A stretch of 64,000 nucleotides of DNA from Microbacterium hominis (GTDB lineage: Bacteria > Actinomycetota > Actinomycetes > Actinomycetales > Microbacteriaceae): NCBI RefSeq assembly GCF_013282805.1, contig NZ_CP054038.1, positions 1,674,001 to 1,738,000 of the forward strand, given 5' to 3'. The notes under the pieces were generated by a model. It was not told where the DNA came from. It did no database searches and saw only the letters and a list, made by a program, of their open reading frames with translations. Of the stretch, positions 20,551 through 29,926 are shown in pieces (position 1 is the stretch's first letter; each line of letters opens with the position of its first letter). The position numbers were made by a program, and so were the translations under genes.

Positions 20551-21594
20551 CGCGTCGTCGAGGTCCACCTCGTCGTTGAACAGGTGGAACGCGACGCGCG
20601 CGCGCCCCGCGCGACCGGAGGCGGTGATCCCCGCCGCGGTGAGCAGCGCGAGATCGCGCCCGGTCGGGTCGTCCCATGTGACGATCGCCGACGCGCGTGC
20701 CGGGCGCGGCAGGCCGAGGCCTCGCCGGAAACGAGCCGCGAGGCCGGTCGCGTGGTCGTGGATCCGGGTAAGGTCCGCACGGGCGAACAATTGGAGCGCG
20801 GGGGCCGCGCCGACGAACGCCTGCCAGGCGGGGGACACGTCGAATCGGCCGGCTCCGGCGGCCAGTGCCGCATCGCCGCCGTAGCACGACGACCAGGGGT
20901 CGGCCCCGGCGTACCAACCGGCGTGGACGGGAGCGAGTGCGTCGGCGAAGTCCGCCGAGACAGCCAGGAACGAGACGCCGCGTGGCGCGCACAGCCACTT
21001 GTACGCGTGGCACACGAGGGCGTCGAAGCGCGACGCGTCGATCGGGAGCCAGCCGACGGCCTGCGTCGCGTCGCAGAACGTGCGCGCACCGTGGCGGTCG
21101 GCCGCCGCGGCGATGGCCTCGAGGTCGGCGACCTCGCCCGTCGCGGACTGCACGGCCGAGAAGGCCACCAGTGCGGTGTCGGGGCCGATCGCCTCGGCCA
21201 GGTCGGACAGCGCCGCCGTGCGCATCCGGAGGCTCCGGCCGGCGTGGACGAATGGCAGCACGATCGAGGAGAACTCTCCCTCGGGTACGAGCACCTCGGC
21301 ATCGTGCGGGAGTGAGGCCGCGATCAGCGACGCCGTCACCGACACCTGCGATCCGATCGCGATCCGGTCGGCATCCACTCCGACGATCGCGGCGAACAGC
21401 GTGCGCGACCGCTCCACCGCGGCGGTGTAGCCGGCGATGTCGATCCGGCCGGAGGCCGAGGCGTCGAGGTCGGCCCGCATCGCCTCGGTCGCGGCGCGCG
21501 GAGGAATGCCGGCCGTGCACGCCGCGAGGTAGCCGCGGCCGCCGTCGAAGGCGGCATGGGCGGGAGCGGGGGCGAGGGCCTGCGAAGCGAGCAT
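20527..21594 (-). CDS. Class V aminotransferase (PLP-dependent)
   Basis: A 355-residue fold-type I enzyme related to isopenicillin-N epimerases and cysteine desulfurases. The PLP Asp/Gln region is TFCDATQAVGWLPI, and the Schiff-base Lys is in VCHAYKWLCAPRGVSFLAV. No conserved desulfurase cysteine loop is evident, so an aminotransferase or epimerase role is more likely. I start it at ATG 21594, which gives the family N-terminus (FDGGRGYLAACTAGIPPRA). It is divergent from a LysR regulator that probably controls it. Confidence 0.82.
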   Translation of the reverse strand: MLASQALAPAPAHAAFDGGRGYLAACTAGIPPRAATEAMRADLDASASGRIDIAGYTAAVERSRTLFAAIVGVDADRIAIGSQVSVTASLIAASLPHDAEVLVPEGEFSSIVLPFVHAGRSLRMRTAALSDLAEAIGPDTALVAFSAVQSATGEVADLEAIAAAADRHGARTFCDATQAVGWLPIDASRFDALVCHAYKWLCAPRGVSFLAVSADFADALAPVHAGWYAGADPWSSCYGGDAALAAGAGRFDVSPAWQAFVGAAPALQLFARADLTRIHDHATGLAARFRRGLGLPRPARASAIVTWDDPTGRDLALLTAAGITASGRAGRARVAFHLFNDEVDLDDALRALGAR

Positions 21595-21675
21595 GCATCC
21601 AGGGTCCGTCGCGCGATCATGTATGTCTACGGCAGGTGTTCGATGATTCGCATCACCTTTGCTTATGCTTGAGGG
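21595..21675. promoter_or_regulatory. Shared control region of the aminotransferase and LysR genes
   Basis: The 81-bp divergent gap holds the inverted repeat GATG-N5-CATC (21642-21654), a plausible LysR box just upstream of the lysR -10 (TATGCT, 21664-21669, 6 nt before the ATG). The gap is richer in A/T than its surroundings. Confidence 0.5.
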
Positions 21676-22605
21676 ATGCCGACCGAGAGTGCGCCGAGCT
21701 TCGATGCCGCCGACCTGCGGGTGGTGAAAGCCGTCGCCGATGCCGGATCGATCACCGCTGCGGCGGAGCGGCTGGGGTACAGTCAGCCGGCGATCAGCCA
21801 GCAGCTGAAGCGCCTCGAGCTGCGCGTCGGCGCGGCTCTGGTCGAACGAGTGGGCCGCTCGGTGCGACTCACCGAGGCCGGGAGGGTCCTCGCCCGTCAC
21901 GCGACCGCCGTCTCGACGGTGCTCGAGGCGGCCGCGGGCGAGCTGGCGGAGCTGAGCGGGCTCCAGGCCGCGCGGGTGCGGCTGGTCGGGTTCCCTTCGG
22001 CCTCGCCTACGCTCGTGCCGCGCCTTCTCGCAGACCTCGCCCACCGGCATCCCGGCATCTCGATCACCTATGTCGAGGCCGAACCTCCCGAGGCGGTGGA
22101 TGCGGTGCGCGACGATCGCGCCGACATCGCACTCACGTTCAGCTATCCGGGCGATCGCGACGACCCCCACGGGGCGAGCGCGCGTGGACTCGACGTGCGA
22201 GCGGTCGGCGCTGACGACCTGCTCGCCGTACTCCCGGCATCCCATCCGCTCGTCGTCGACGATGTCGTGGACGTGGCGGGACTCGCGGCCGCAGACTGGA
22301 TCGCGGGGTGCCCGCGCTGCCGCGGACACCTGCTCGAGCTGTGCGAACGCGCGGGATTCACCCCGCGCATCGCGTTCGAGACCGACAACGTCGTGGCCGT
22401 CGAGAGCCTTGTGGCGCAGGGGATTGGCGTCGCGACCCTGCCGCGCATGGCGGCCGAGTCGTTTCCACCACTGCCGGGGGTGGTGTTCGCGTCCCTGCCC
22501 GAGGGCGAGGCGCGCACCATCCACACCGTCACGGCGCGCGGAGCCGACCGCGTGCCCGCGGTGCGGGTCGTGCTCGTCGCGATCCGCGCCGTCCTCGCAT
22601 CCTGA
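21676..22605 (+). CDS. LysR-family transcriptional regulator
   Basis: A 309-residue LTTR. The winged helix-turn-helix is at residues 10-65 ([20 protein letters not shown] followed by SQQLKRLE). The periplasmic-binding-like effector domain begins near residue 95 ([21 protein letters not shown]). It is divergent from the class V aminotransferase, its likely target, with the usual autoregulatory arrangement. The effector is unknown. The ATG 21676 has a TATGCT box 6 nt upstream. Confidence 0.88.
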   Translation: MPTESAPSFDAADLRVVKAVADAGSITAAAERLGYSQPAISQQLKRLELRVGAALVERVGRSVRLTEAGRVLARHATAVSTVLEAAAGELAELSGLQAARVRLVGFPSASPTLVPRLLADLAHRHPGISITYVEAEPPEAVDAVRDDRADIALTFSYPGDRDDPHGASARGLDVRAVGADDLLAVLPASHPLVVDDVVDVAGLAAADWIAGCPRCRGHLLELCERAGFTPRIAFETDNVVAVESLVAQGIGVATLPRMAAESFPPLPGVVFASLPEGEARTIHTVTARGADRVPAVRVVLVAIRAVLAS

Positions 22606-22647
22606 CGCCGCGACCCCGATGGACGCGGGCGCACCGGGTGCCCCAAC

Positions 22648-22653
22648 TAGACT
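22648..22653 (+). promoter_or_regulatory. Leaderless-type -10 box of gltX
   Basis: TAGACT followed by 8 nt and the ATG of gltX. Confidence 0.5.
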
Positions 22654-22661
22654 TGACGGCG

Positions 22662-24176
22662 ATGTCTTCTGCACCCGATCCCCGCACCACCACCGCGACC
22701 GGCGCCGATGTGCGCGTGCGCTTCTGCCCGTCGCCGACCGGCCTGCCCCACGTCGGGCTCATCCGCACCGTGCTGTTCAACTGGGCCTACGCGCGCAATC
22801 AGGGTGGCACGCTCGTGTTCCGCATCGAGGACACCGACGCGGCGCGCGACAGCGAGGAGAGCTATCAGCAGCTGCTTGAGGCCCTGCGCTGGCTGAAGAT
22901 CGACTGGGACGAGGGCGTCGAGGTCGGCGGCCCGCACGCGCCGTACCGCCAGTCGCAGCGGCACGAGATCTACCGCGAGGTGCTCGACAAGCTCATCGCG
23001 GCCGGCGCGGTCTACGAGTCGTACTCGACCGCCGAGGAGATCGACGCGCGCAACCAAGCCAACGGTCGCGCCAAGCAGCTCGGCTACGACAACTTCGATC
23101 GCGACCTCACCGACGAGCAGAAGGCGGCGTTCCGCGCCGAGGGGCGCCAGCCCGCCTATCGCCTGCGCGTGCCGGACGAGGACCTGACCTACGTCGACCT
23201 CATCCGCGGCGAGGTGACCTTCCCGGCCGGCTCGTTCCCGGACTTCGTGCTGGTGCGCGCCGGTGGAGTGCCCCTCTACCCGTTCGTGAACCCGGTCGAC
23301 GACGCGCTCATGGGCATCACGCACGTCATCCGCGGCGAGGACCTCATGCCCTCGACCGCCCGCCAGCTCGCGCTGTACCGGGCGCTGGTGGATGCCGGTG
23401 TGACGACGTTCATCCCGCGCTTCGCGCACATGCCGCTGGTTCTCGGCGAGGTGGGCAACAAGAAGCTCTCCAAGCGGGACCCCAAGGCCGACCTGTTCCT
23501 CCAGCGCGACAAGGGATTCATCCACGAGGGTCTGCTCAACTACCTCGCGCTGCTGGGCTGGTCGATCGGACCCGACCGCGACGTCTTCTCGCTCGAGGAG
23601 CTCATCGCCGCGTTCGACATCGCCGACGTGAACCCCAACCCGGCCCGCTTCGACCAGAAGAAGGCCGAGTCGATCAACGGCGACCACATCCGCATGCTGG
23701 ATGCCGCCGACTTCGCCGCGCGGATCGTGCCGTACCTCGCCGCAGCCGGTCTCGTCGAGCAGCCGCCGACGCCGGCGCAGCAGGAGCTGCTCGCGCAGGC
23801 CGCGCCGCTCATCCAGGAGCGTCTGCCGCTCCTGGGCGATGCGCCGGGCCTGCTCGCCTTCCTGTTCCGCGACGAGGTCGCCTACGAGGACGACGCGCTC
23901 TCGTCGCTCCCGGCGAACGCGGGCGACGTGCTCGCAGCGTCGGCAGCCGCTCTCGAGGCTGTTCCGGAGACGGACTTCACGGCCACTGCGGTGCAGGACG
24001 CGCTCTCGGCGGCGCTCGTCGAAGGGCTCGGCCTCAAGCCGCGCGTCGCCTACGGCCCCCTGCGCGTCGCGCTCAGCGGCCGTCGGGTGTCGCCGCCGCT
24101 GTTCGAATCGATGGAGCTCCTCGGCAAGGCCGAGACGCTCCGCCGGGTGGGCGGACTCTCGGCGCGACACGCCTGA
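22662..24176 (+). CDS. gltX: Glutamate--tRNA ligase
   Basis: A 504-residue class I aminoacyl-tRNA synthetase. The HIGH-type motif is [20 protein letters not shown] (about residues 24-43) and the KMSKS-type motif is [13 protein letters not shown] (about residue 270). Start ATG 22662 lies 8 nt after a TAGACT box. In many bacteria without GlnRS, GluRS also charges tRNA-Gln with glutamate, later amidated by GatCAB. A tRNA-Gln gene lies 73 bp downstream, which fits that role but does not prove it. Confidence 0.95.
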   Translation: MSSAPDPRTTTATGADVRVRFCPSPTGLPHVGLIRTVLFNWAYARNQGGTLVFRIEDTDAARDSEESYQQLLEALRWLKIDWDEGVEVGGPHAPYRQSQRHEIYREVLDKLIAAGAVYESYSTAEEIDARNQANGRAKQLGYDNFDRDLTDEQKAAFRAEGRQPAYRLRVPDEDLTYVDLIRGEVTFPAGSFPDFVLVRAGGVPLYPFVNPVDDALMGITHVIRGEDLMPSTARQLALYRALVDAGVTTFIPRFAHMPLVLGEVGNKKLSKRDPKADLFLQRDKGFIHEGLLNYLALLGWSIGPDRDVFSLEELIAAFDIADVNPNPARFDQKKAESINGDHIRMLDAADFAARIVPYLAAAGLVEQPPTPAQQELLAQAAPLIQERLPLLGDAPGLLAFLFRDEVAYEDDALSSLPANAGDVLAASAAALEAVPETDFTATAVQDALSAALVEGLGLKPRVAYGPLRVALSGRRVSPPLFESMELLGKAETLRRVGGLSARHA

Positions 24177-24249
24177 GATCCGCTCGGTTTGGCCGATCGG
24201 CCGAGGTCGTCTAAGCTTGATCCTCGGCACCGAGTTCGGTGCAACACCA

Positions 24250-24321
24250 TGGGGTATGGTGTAATTGGCAACACGGCTGATTCTGGTTCAGTTGTTCTTG
24301 GTTCGAGTCCAGGTACCCCAG
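24250..24321 (+). tRNA. tRNA-Gln (anticodon CUG)
   Basis: A 72-nt cloverleaf: acceptor TGGGGTA/TACCCCA, D-arm GTG/CAC, anticodon stem GCTGA/TCAGT with loop TTCTGGT (anticodon CTG) and T-arm CTTGG-TTCGAGT-CCAGG. The discriminator is G, usual for glutamine tRNAs. No CCA is encoded. It reads codon CAG and is followed at once by a terminator. Confidence 0.95.
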
Positions 24322-24327
24322 CAGGAA

Positions 24328-24358
24328 AGAAACCCCCGCTCAGGCGGGGGTTTCTGCT
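24328..24358 (+). terminator. Terminator after tRNA-Gln
   Basis: AGAAACCCCCGC (24328-24339) pairs perfectly with GCGGGGGTTTCT (24344-24355) with a 4-nt loop; a short T-rich tail follows. Confidence 0.9.
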
Positions 24359-24567
24359 TTCGCCGCAGTGAGGGATGCCGCGGAGCGGCCGCTTTCCGTG
24401 CGACGGGCACTGCGATCGTCGTTCCCTTCGCGAGCATCCGGGTGTACCTTGCGTATCGGCGTATGAGACCTCTGCGGCCCCGACGCACGACACGTGCACG
24501 ACTTCGTCGCTCCCGCAGCGGGCGTCCGGCCGACCGGGCGGACGCAACCTCTTTCCAGGAGGCGACG

Positions 24568-24990
24568 ATGCCCCAACCTCAATCCAAGCGACGCTTCATC
24601 ACGCGCGCGCTCATCGCCATGGCCGCTTCGGCCGGCTTGGTCTTCGTCTCGGCCGCGCCGGCGTCGGCGACCGTGCACGAGATCGTGGCGCAGTGGTGCT
24701 CCGGACACGACGAACTCGCCCCGCCCGGAATCACCGGCGGAAGCAAGGCCGACAACCTGGCCAAGCCGCTGTTCGCATCGGGTTTCATCACGGGGAACCT
24801 GGTTCCGTTCACCGGAGACGCCGGGCCCGGGTTCCTCATCGAGTTCAACTATGACGCGAAGAACTCCAAGACGGTCGGCACCGGAGTGTTCGTCGTGCTC
24901 GATCCGGAGGGTCCGATCTACTTCGAGCTGATCAAGCCCGACCCCACCTTCCCGGCCTTCAAGGCCTGCCCGAGGCTGGCTACCGGCTGA
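24568..24990 (+). CDS. Secreted protein of unknown function
   Basis: A 140-residue protein with a clear Sec signal: basic KRRF start, hydrophobic core ALIAMAASAGLVFVSAA, and an APASA cleavage site near residue 34. The mature part of about 105 residues contains two cysteines (QWCSGH and KACPRL) that could form a disulfide linking its ends. I do not recognise a family. The ATG has a strong Shine-Dalgarno (CCAGGAGG). It has a terminator on either side, so it stands alone. Confidence 0.7.
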   Translation: MPQPQSKRRFITRALIAMAASAGLVFVSAAPASATVHEIVAQWCSGHDELAPPGITGGSKADNLAKPLFASGFITGNLVPFTGDAGPGFLIEFNYDAKNSKTVGTGVFVVLDPEGPIYFELIKPDPTFPAFKACPRLATG

Positions 24991-25001
24991 CGGCGCCGTC
25001 A

Positions 25002-25038
25002 CCGCAGACGACGTCCGCCGGGCGGGGGTCGTCTGCGG
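25002..25038. terminator. Bidirectional terminator
   Basis: CCGCAGACGAC (25002-25012) pairs with GTCGTCTGCGG (25028-25038) between the convergent secreted-protein and APH genes. Confidence 0.75.
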
Positions 25039-25061
25039 TGCGACCGCTCTCGTCCGCGCAG

Positions 25062-25982
25062 TCAGCCGATGCCGATCGTCTCGCGCAGCGACTCTCGACC
25101 GAGCTCGGCGTACGCCGGCACGTCGTCGCTGTGGGCGAGGAGCATGAGACCGAGGGATGCCGCCCACGCCCGCGCGCGCACCCAGGTCGCCTCATCGACG
25201 CGGGAGCCGACGGCGGAGCGGAACGCGGATCGTCCCGCCGCGTCGAAGGCGAGCCAGCCGACGGCCAGGTCGTAGGCGGGGTCGCCCGAGGTGACGTCGC
25301 CGAAGTCCACGATCCCGACCAGGCGATCCCCGTCGGCGAGGATGTTTCCGGGGTGGAGGTCGCCGTGGATCCACACCGCGGGGCCGCTCCACGACGACGC
25401 GTCGAGTCCGGCGACCCAGACCGACTCCGCCCTGTCGAGATCGCGTCGCGCGACGGCACGTGATGCGCGCAGCTGTGCGATCCGTCCGTGCACCGCCCCG
25501 TCGCGCCCGCGCAGCGGTCCGCCGCGGAACGGGTTCACCGGAGCGTCCGCGGTCGCGGGGGAGTGCAGAGCCTCGAGAGCGGCGGCGAGCGGCTCCGCCC
25601 ATGCGCTGCGCGTCGATCGCGGCGCGTCCAGGCCCGTGTGCCCCTCGATCCAGGGGACGACCGACCACGGCCAGGGGAAGTCCCCGTCCGGCGCGCCGCA
25701 GACGAGCGGCGTCGGCAACGCGACCCCCGTTGCCTGCACGGCGGCGCTCACCAGGGGGAGCACGCGCTGTTCGTGGATGATCAGCGGTGCGGCGGCCGCG
25801 CGACGAGGCAGACGGACGGCGAGATCGTCGCCGGCGCGCCAGATCTCGCAATCCCAGCCCTCAGCTGTCTTGCCGAGGGGGCGCGACGACGTGCCGGGGA
25901 TGAGCGGGTCGGCCTGAGTCCGCAGCAGTCGTCGCACCGTGTCTTCGTCGATGGCGTGCTCGGCGCGCGGCTTGTCGGCCAT
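25062..25982 (-). CDS. Aminoglycoside phosphotransferase (APH)-fold kinase
   Basis: A 306-residue protein with the APH/choline-kinase catalytic loop WIHGDLHPGNILADGDRL and the metal-binding VGIVDFGDVTSGDPAYDLA (about residues 195-235). The N-terminal part (SRPLGKTAEGWDCEIWRAGD, LAVRLPRRA) supplies the nucleotide lobe. Such proteins phosphorylate aminoglycosides, macrolides or small metabolites. The diverse family does not allow a resistance call from sequence alone. It is divergent from the fructose-operon regulator. Confidence 0.8.
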   Translation of the reverse strand: MADKPRAEHAIDEDTVRRLLRTQADPLIPGTSSRPLGKTAEGWDCEIWRAGDDLAVRLPRRAAAAPLIIHEQRVLPLVSAAVQATGVALPTPLVCGAPDGDFPWPWSVVPWIEGHTGLDAPRSTRSAWAEPLAAALEALHSPATADAPVNPFRGGPLRGRDGAVHGRIAQLRASRAVARRDLDRAESVWVAGLDASSWSGPAVWIHGDLHPGNILADGDRLVGIVDFGDVTSGDPAYDLAVGWLAFDAAGRSAFRSAVGSRVDEATWVRARAWAASLGLMLLAHSDDVPAYAELGRESLRETIGIG

Positions 25983-26019
25983 GCCCCGACGATACCGGGC
26001 GCCGAGATCTGCGAACTGC

Positions 26020-26055
26020 TTGTTTCATGTGGGAATGTGTTGTACTGTGTGGGAA
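26020..26055 (+). promoter_or_regulatory. Promoter and operator of the fructose operon
   Basis: A -35 (TTGTTT, 26020-26025), 17-bp spacer and -10 (TACTGT, 26043-26048) precede the DeoR gene. The octamer TGTGGGAA occurs at 26028-26035 and 26048-26055, exactly 20 bp apart (two helical turns), over the promoter. These are likely binding sites for the DeoR/FruR protein. Confidence 0.6.
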
Positions 26056-26073
26056 ATCCGACGAAGGGTTCCC

Positions 26074-26853
26074 ATGTACGCGACGGAGCGCCACCGGCTC
26101 ATCGAACGCCTCCTCCTCGAGGACGGTCGAGTGAGTGTCGTCGACCTCGCCCGCCGGTTCGCCGTCACGACCGAGACCGTCCGCCGCGACCTCGACCTGC
26201 TCGAGGGCGAGGGTGCGCTGCGGCGGGTCCACGGCGGCGCCGTCGCCCGGGAGCGGGGGAGCACCTCCGAGCCGTCGCTGACAGAGCGCCTCGGCAGTCG
26301 CGGGGAGTCGAAGACCGCCATCGCGGCGCGCGCACTCGCGGCGGTCGGGTCCGACTTCCGCGGATCGATCTTCTTCGACGCGGGCACCACGACCGGCGCC
26401 GTGGCGGCGCTGCTCGTCGACTCCGGACCCCGGCCGGGTGTCGAGGCGGTCACCCACGCGCTGCAGCTCGCCCAGACCCTCGCGACCGGCGAAGGGCTCG
26501 GGCTCACCGTGATCGGCGGCCGGGTGCGCGGGGTCACGGGAGCAGCCGTCGGCGCCGACACGGTGCACGCCATCGAGGGGTTCCGGCCCGACATCGCCTT
26601 CGTGGGCACCAACGGGCTCTCGGCCGGATTCGGCCTGAGCACGCCCGACCCCGATGAGGCGGCGGTCAAACGCGCCATCGTCGCCGGCGCGCGGCGGGTC
26701 GTCGTCGTCGCCGACGCCGACAAGCTCGGGCGCGAGCTGCTCGTGGGATTCGCGCCGCTCGACGCGATCGACGTGCTCGTGACCGATGCCGCGCCCGACC
26801 ATCAGCTGAGCGTCGCGCTGGACGACGCAGGAGTGGAGGTGTGGCGCGCATGA
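26074..26853 (+). CDS. DeoR-family regulator of fructose utilisation (FruR-type)
   Basis: A 259-residue DeoR repressor. The N-terminal winged helix-turn-helix (RHRLIERLLLEDGRVSVVDL, then ARRFAVTTETVRRDLDLLE) spans residues 6-56. A DeoR sensor domain follows (about residues 75-235), with the phosphosugar-binding segments FFDAGTTTGAVAALL and VVADADKLGRE. It overlaps fruK by ATGA. Members in this context respond to fructose-1-phosphate or fructose-1,6-bisphosphate. I start it at ATG 26074; a longer frame would include the promoter and operator. Confidence 0.9.
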   Translation: MYATERHRLIERLLLEDGRVSVVDLARRFAVTTETVRRDLDLLEGEGALRRVHGGAVARERGSTSEPSLTERLGSRGESKTAIAARALAAVGSDFRGSIFFDAGTTTGAVAALLVDSGPRPGVEAVTHALQLAQTLATGEGLGLTVIGGRVRGVTGAAVGADTVHAIEGFRPDIAFVGTNGLSAGFGLSTPDPDEAAVKRAIVAGARRVVVVADADKLGRELLVGFAPLDAIDVLVTDAAPDHQLSVALDDAGVEVWRA

Positions 26854-27806
26854 TCGTGACACTCACGGCCAATCCGTCGCTCGACCGGGCGATCGCGCTC
26901 GCGGCGCCGCTGCAGCCGGGGGAGGTGCAGTCCGCGCTCTCCTCCCGCGAAGACGCCGGCGGCAAGGGCATCAACGTCGCCCGCGTCGTGCGCGGTGCCG
27001 GGCTCGGCGCGCGCGCGGTGCTCCCTCTCGCGGACGCCGATCCCTACGACGTCGCCCTGCGGGCAGCTGGAGTGGATGCGTGGCGCGTGCCGGTCCGCGG
27101 GTTCGTCCGCGCGAACCTGACGATCACCGACCCCGCGGGGGTCACCACGAAGCTCAACCTGCCGGGGGCGCAGCTCGGGCCCGACGAGCGGCAGGCCGTC
27201 ATCGACGCCACCGTCTCAGCGTGCGTCGGCGCGCGCTGGCTCGTGCTGGCCGGCTCGCTGCCGCCCGGCGCATCCGACGACTTCTACGTGGCCGTGATCG
27301 CGGCGCTCCGCGACGCACACGGGGCTGCGGCACCCCGCATCGCCGTCGACACCTCCGGTGCGGCGCTCGAGGCCGTCGTCGCCCACGGGCGCCCCGATCT
27401 CATCAAGCCCAACGATGAGGAGCTCGCGGCGCTCGCCGGAGTGCCGCTCGACCCGTCGGCTGCGCCCGAGGAAGGCGTGCTCGCCATCGCCGCGGCGATC
27501 GTGCCGGAGCGCGCGGCATCCGCCCTCATCACGCTCGGCTCCCACGGCGCCGTCTTCGTCGACGCAGACGGCGCGTGGTTCGCCCCCGCCCCCCGCATCA
27601 CGGTGGCGTCCACCGTGGGCGCCGGGGACAGCTCGCTCGCGGGCTGGCTGATCGCCGACGCCGAGGGTGCGCCCGCCGACGAGCGGCTGCGCCGCGCGAT
27701 CCGGTACGGCGCGGCCGCGGCATCCCTCCCGGGCACGCAGGCACCGCGTCCCGAAGACCTCCCCACCGCCGACATCGCCGTGAGGCGACTGGCCGGCATC
27801 CACTGA
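26850..27806 (+). CDS. fruK: 1-phosphofructokinase
   Basis: A 318-residue PfkB-family kinase that converts fructose-1-phosphate, the product of FruA, to fructose-1,6-bisphosphate. It shows the substrate motif TLTANPSLDRAIAL, GGKGINVARVVRGAG, and the anion hole/catalytic base VGAGDSSLAGWLIADAEG near residue 256. The ATG overlaps the regulator stop. A GTG 9 nt upstream is a less likely start. FruA follows after 27 bp. Confidence 0.92.
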   Translation: MIVTLTANPSLDRAIALAAPLQPGEVQSALSSREDAGGKGINVARVVRGAGLGARAVLPLADADPYDVALRAAGVDAWRVPVRGFVRANLTITDPAGVTTKLNLPGAQLGPDERQAVIDATVSACVGARWLVLAGSLPPGASDDFYVAVIAALRDAHGAAAPRIAVDTSGAALEAVVAHGRPDLIKPNDEELAALAGVPLDPSAAPEEGVLAIAAAIVPERAASALITLGSHGAVFVDADGAWFAPAPRITVASTVGAGDSSLAGWLIADAEGAPADERLRRAIRYGAAAASLPGTQAPRPEDLPTADIAVRRLAGIH

Positions 27807-27833
27807 AACGCAACCCTCACCACGGAGAGCATC

Positions 27834-29876
27834 ATGACCGACACCATCACCTCGGGGCTCGTGAGCCTCGACGCCGCGCTCGGCGACGACAAGGCCGCGG
27901 TGATCCGCGCCCTCGCCGCCCGTGTGGTCGCGCAGGGCCGCGCGACCGACGTCGAGGCGCTCTATGCCGATGCCTGGGCTCGGGAGCAGAAGGACGAGAC
28001 CGGCCTGCCCGGCGGTATCGCGATCCCGCATGCCAAGAGCGCCGCGGTCACCGAGCCGTCACTCGCCTTCGCGCGGCTGAGTCCCGGTGTGGACTTCGGC
28101 GCGCCCGACGGTCCCGCCGACCTCGTCTTCCTCATCGCCGCACCCGAGGGAGCGGCCGAGGCGCACCTCGCGGTGCTGTCCAAACTCGCCCGCAGCCTCA
28201 TGCAGGACGACTTCACCGGCGCGCTGCGGGCCGCGGCCAGCGACGATGAGGTCGTGCGCATCGTCCGCGAGGCCATCGGGGAGTCGGATGCCGCGCCCGC
28301 CGCCGACACCGCGCCGGCCGCTGCGCCGACGGCCGCCGAGCCCACCGCCGATGCGGTGCGGATCGTCGCCGTCACCGCGTGCGCCACCGGCATCGCCCAC
28401 ACCTTCATGGCCGCAGACGCGCTCACCGCGGCGGGGAAGAAGAACGGCGTCGACCTCGTCGTCGAGCCGCAGGGCTCCAGCGGCTACCAGGCGCTGCCGG
28501 CGGATGTGATCGCGAATGCCGACGCCGTGATCTTCGCGACGGACGTCGATGTGCGCGAGCCGCAGCGCTTCGCCGGCAAGCCCGTCGTCCGCTCCGGCGT
28601 CAAACGCGGCATCGAACAGCCCGACCAGCTCATCGCCGAGGCGATCGCGGCGACGAAGGACCCGAACGCCGCGCGCGTCGCGGCCTCGACGTCGGCGGCA
28701 TCCACCGCCACCTCGACGGCCTCGCTGTCGTGGGGCGCCCGCATCCAGCGGATCCTCCTCACGGGCGTGAGCTACATGATCCCGTTCGTGGCGGGCGGCG
28801 GTCTGCTGATCGCGCTGGGATTCCTCCTTGGCGGCTACGACGTGACCGATGACGCGGCGACGATCATCACGCAGAACGCGCTGTGGGATCTCCCCACCGG
28901 CGGCGAGGACCTGTTCCTCGGGAACCTCGGCCTGTACCTCGGGTCGGTGTTCTTCATGATCGGCGCGACCTCGATGGGATTCCTCGTCTCCGCGCTGTCG
29001 GGCTACATCGCCTTCGCCATCGCCGACCGTCCGGGCATCGCACCCGGCTTCGTCGCCGGTGCGGTCGCCGTGCTCATGAACGCCGGATTCATCGGCGGCA
29101 TCATCGGCGGTCTGCTCGCGGGCGTCGTCGCCTGGTGGCTCGGCAACCTCAACGCGCCGCGCTGGCTGCGAGGTCTCATGCCGGTCGTGATCATCCCGCT
29201 GTTGGCATCCATTGTCGCGTCGGGGCTCATGATCCTGTTCTTCGGCCGTCCGATCGCGACCCTCATGACCGGTCTCAACACGTGGCTGACCGACCTCGCC
29301 GGCACGTCGGGCATCATCCTGGTCGGCGTCATCCTCGGTCTCATGATGTGCTTCGACCTGGGCGGTCCCGTCAATAAGGTCGCGTACGCCTTCGCGACCG
29401 CGGGCCTGGCGGCCGGCTCTCCCGAGAACCCGACGCCCTATCTGATCATGGCCGCGGTCATGGCGGCCGGCATGGTGCCGCCGCTGGCGATGGCGCTGGC
29501 CTCCACGGTCATCGCCCGCGGATCCTTCACTCCGGTGGAGCGGGAGAACGGCAAGGCCGCGTGGCTGCTGGGCGCGGCGTTCATCAGCGAGGGCGCCATC
29601 CCGTTCGCGGCGGCCGACCCGCTGCGCGTCATCCCGGCGTCGATGCTCGGCGGCGCGGTGACCGGTGCGCTGTCGATGGCCTTCGCGGTCGAGTCGCTCG
29701 CCCCGCACGGCGGCATCTTCGTCTTCTTCGCCATCAACCCGGTGTGGGGCTTCCTCCTGGCACTCCTGGCCGGTACCGTCGTGACCGCGTTCACTGTCGT
29801 CGGGCTCAAGCGGTTCGTCGGCCGCAAGGAGCTCGAGGCGGCAGAGGCGCCCATGATGGCTCCGGCCGTGGCCTGA
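27834..29876 (+). CDS. fruA: PTS fructose-specific transporter EIIABC
   Basis: A 680-residue fused PTS permease. The EIIA domain (residues 1-150) has phosphoacceptor His66 in GGIAIPHAKSAA. The EIIB domain (about 175-275) has Cys183 in VTACATGIAHTFMAADAL. The EIIC membrane domain (about 300-665) has about nine hydrophobic segments and begins at TGVSYMIPFVAGGGLLIALG. It imports fructose and phosphorylates it at C1. The A-B-C order is the usual one for actinobacterial fructose enzymes. HPr is encoded directly downstream. Confidence 0.95.
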   Translation: MTDTITSGLVSLDAALGDDKAAVIRALAARVVAQGRATDVEALYADAWAREQKDETGLPGGIAIPHAKSAAVTEPSLAFARLSPGVDFGAPDGPADLVFLIAAPEGAAEAHLAVLSKLARSLMQDDFTGALRAAASDDEVVRIVREAIGESDAAPAADTAPAAAPTAAEPTADAVRIVAVTACATGIAHTFMAADALTAAGKKNGVDLVVEPQGSSGYQALPADVIANADAVIFATDVDVREPQRFAGKPVVRSGVKRGIEQPDQLIAEAIAATKDPNAARVAASTSAASTATSTASLSWGARIQRILLTGVSYMIPFVAGGGLLIALGFLLGGYDVTDDAATIITQNALWDLPTGGEDLFLGNLGLYLGSVFFMIGATSMGFLVSALSGYIAFAIADRPGIAPGFVAGAVAVLMNAGFIGGIIGGLLAGVVAWWLGNLNAPRWLRGLMPVVIIPLLASIVASGLMILFFGRPIATLMTGLNTWLTDLAGTSGIILVGVILGLMMCFDLGGPVNKVAYAFATAGLAAGSPENPTPYLIMAAVMAAGMVPPLAMALASTVIARGSFTPVERENGKAAWLLGAAFISEGAIPFAAADPLRVIPASMLGGAVTGALSMAFAVESLAPHGGIFVFFAINPVWGFLLALLAGTVVTAFTVVGLKRFVGRKELEAAEAPMMAPAVA

Positions 29877-29926
29877 GGGCACACGCCGGAGCACACGATC
29901 CCGTCAGAGAGGAACGAGGACAACAA

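Noticed and set aside
25062-25982. Calling the APH-fold gene an aminoglycoside resistance gene
   Set aside because: The catalytic motifs are generic to a broad kinase family and no resistance-specific context is present.
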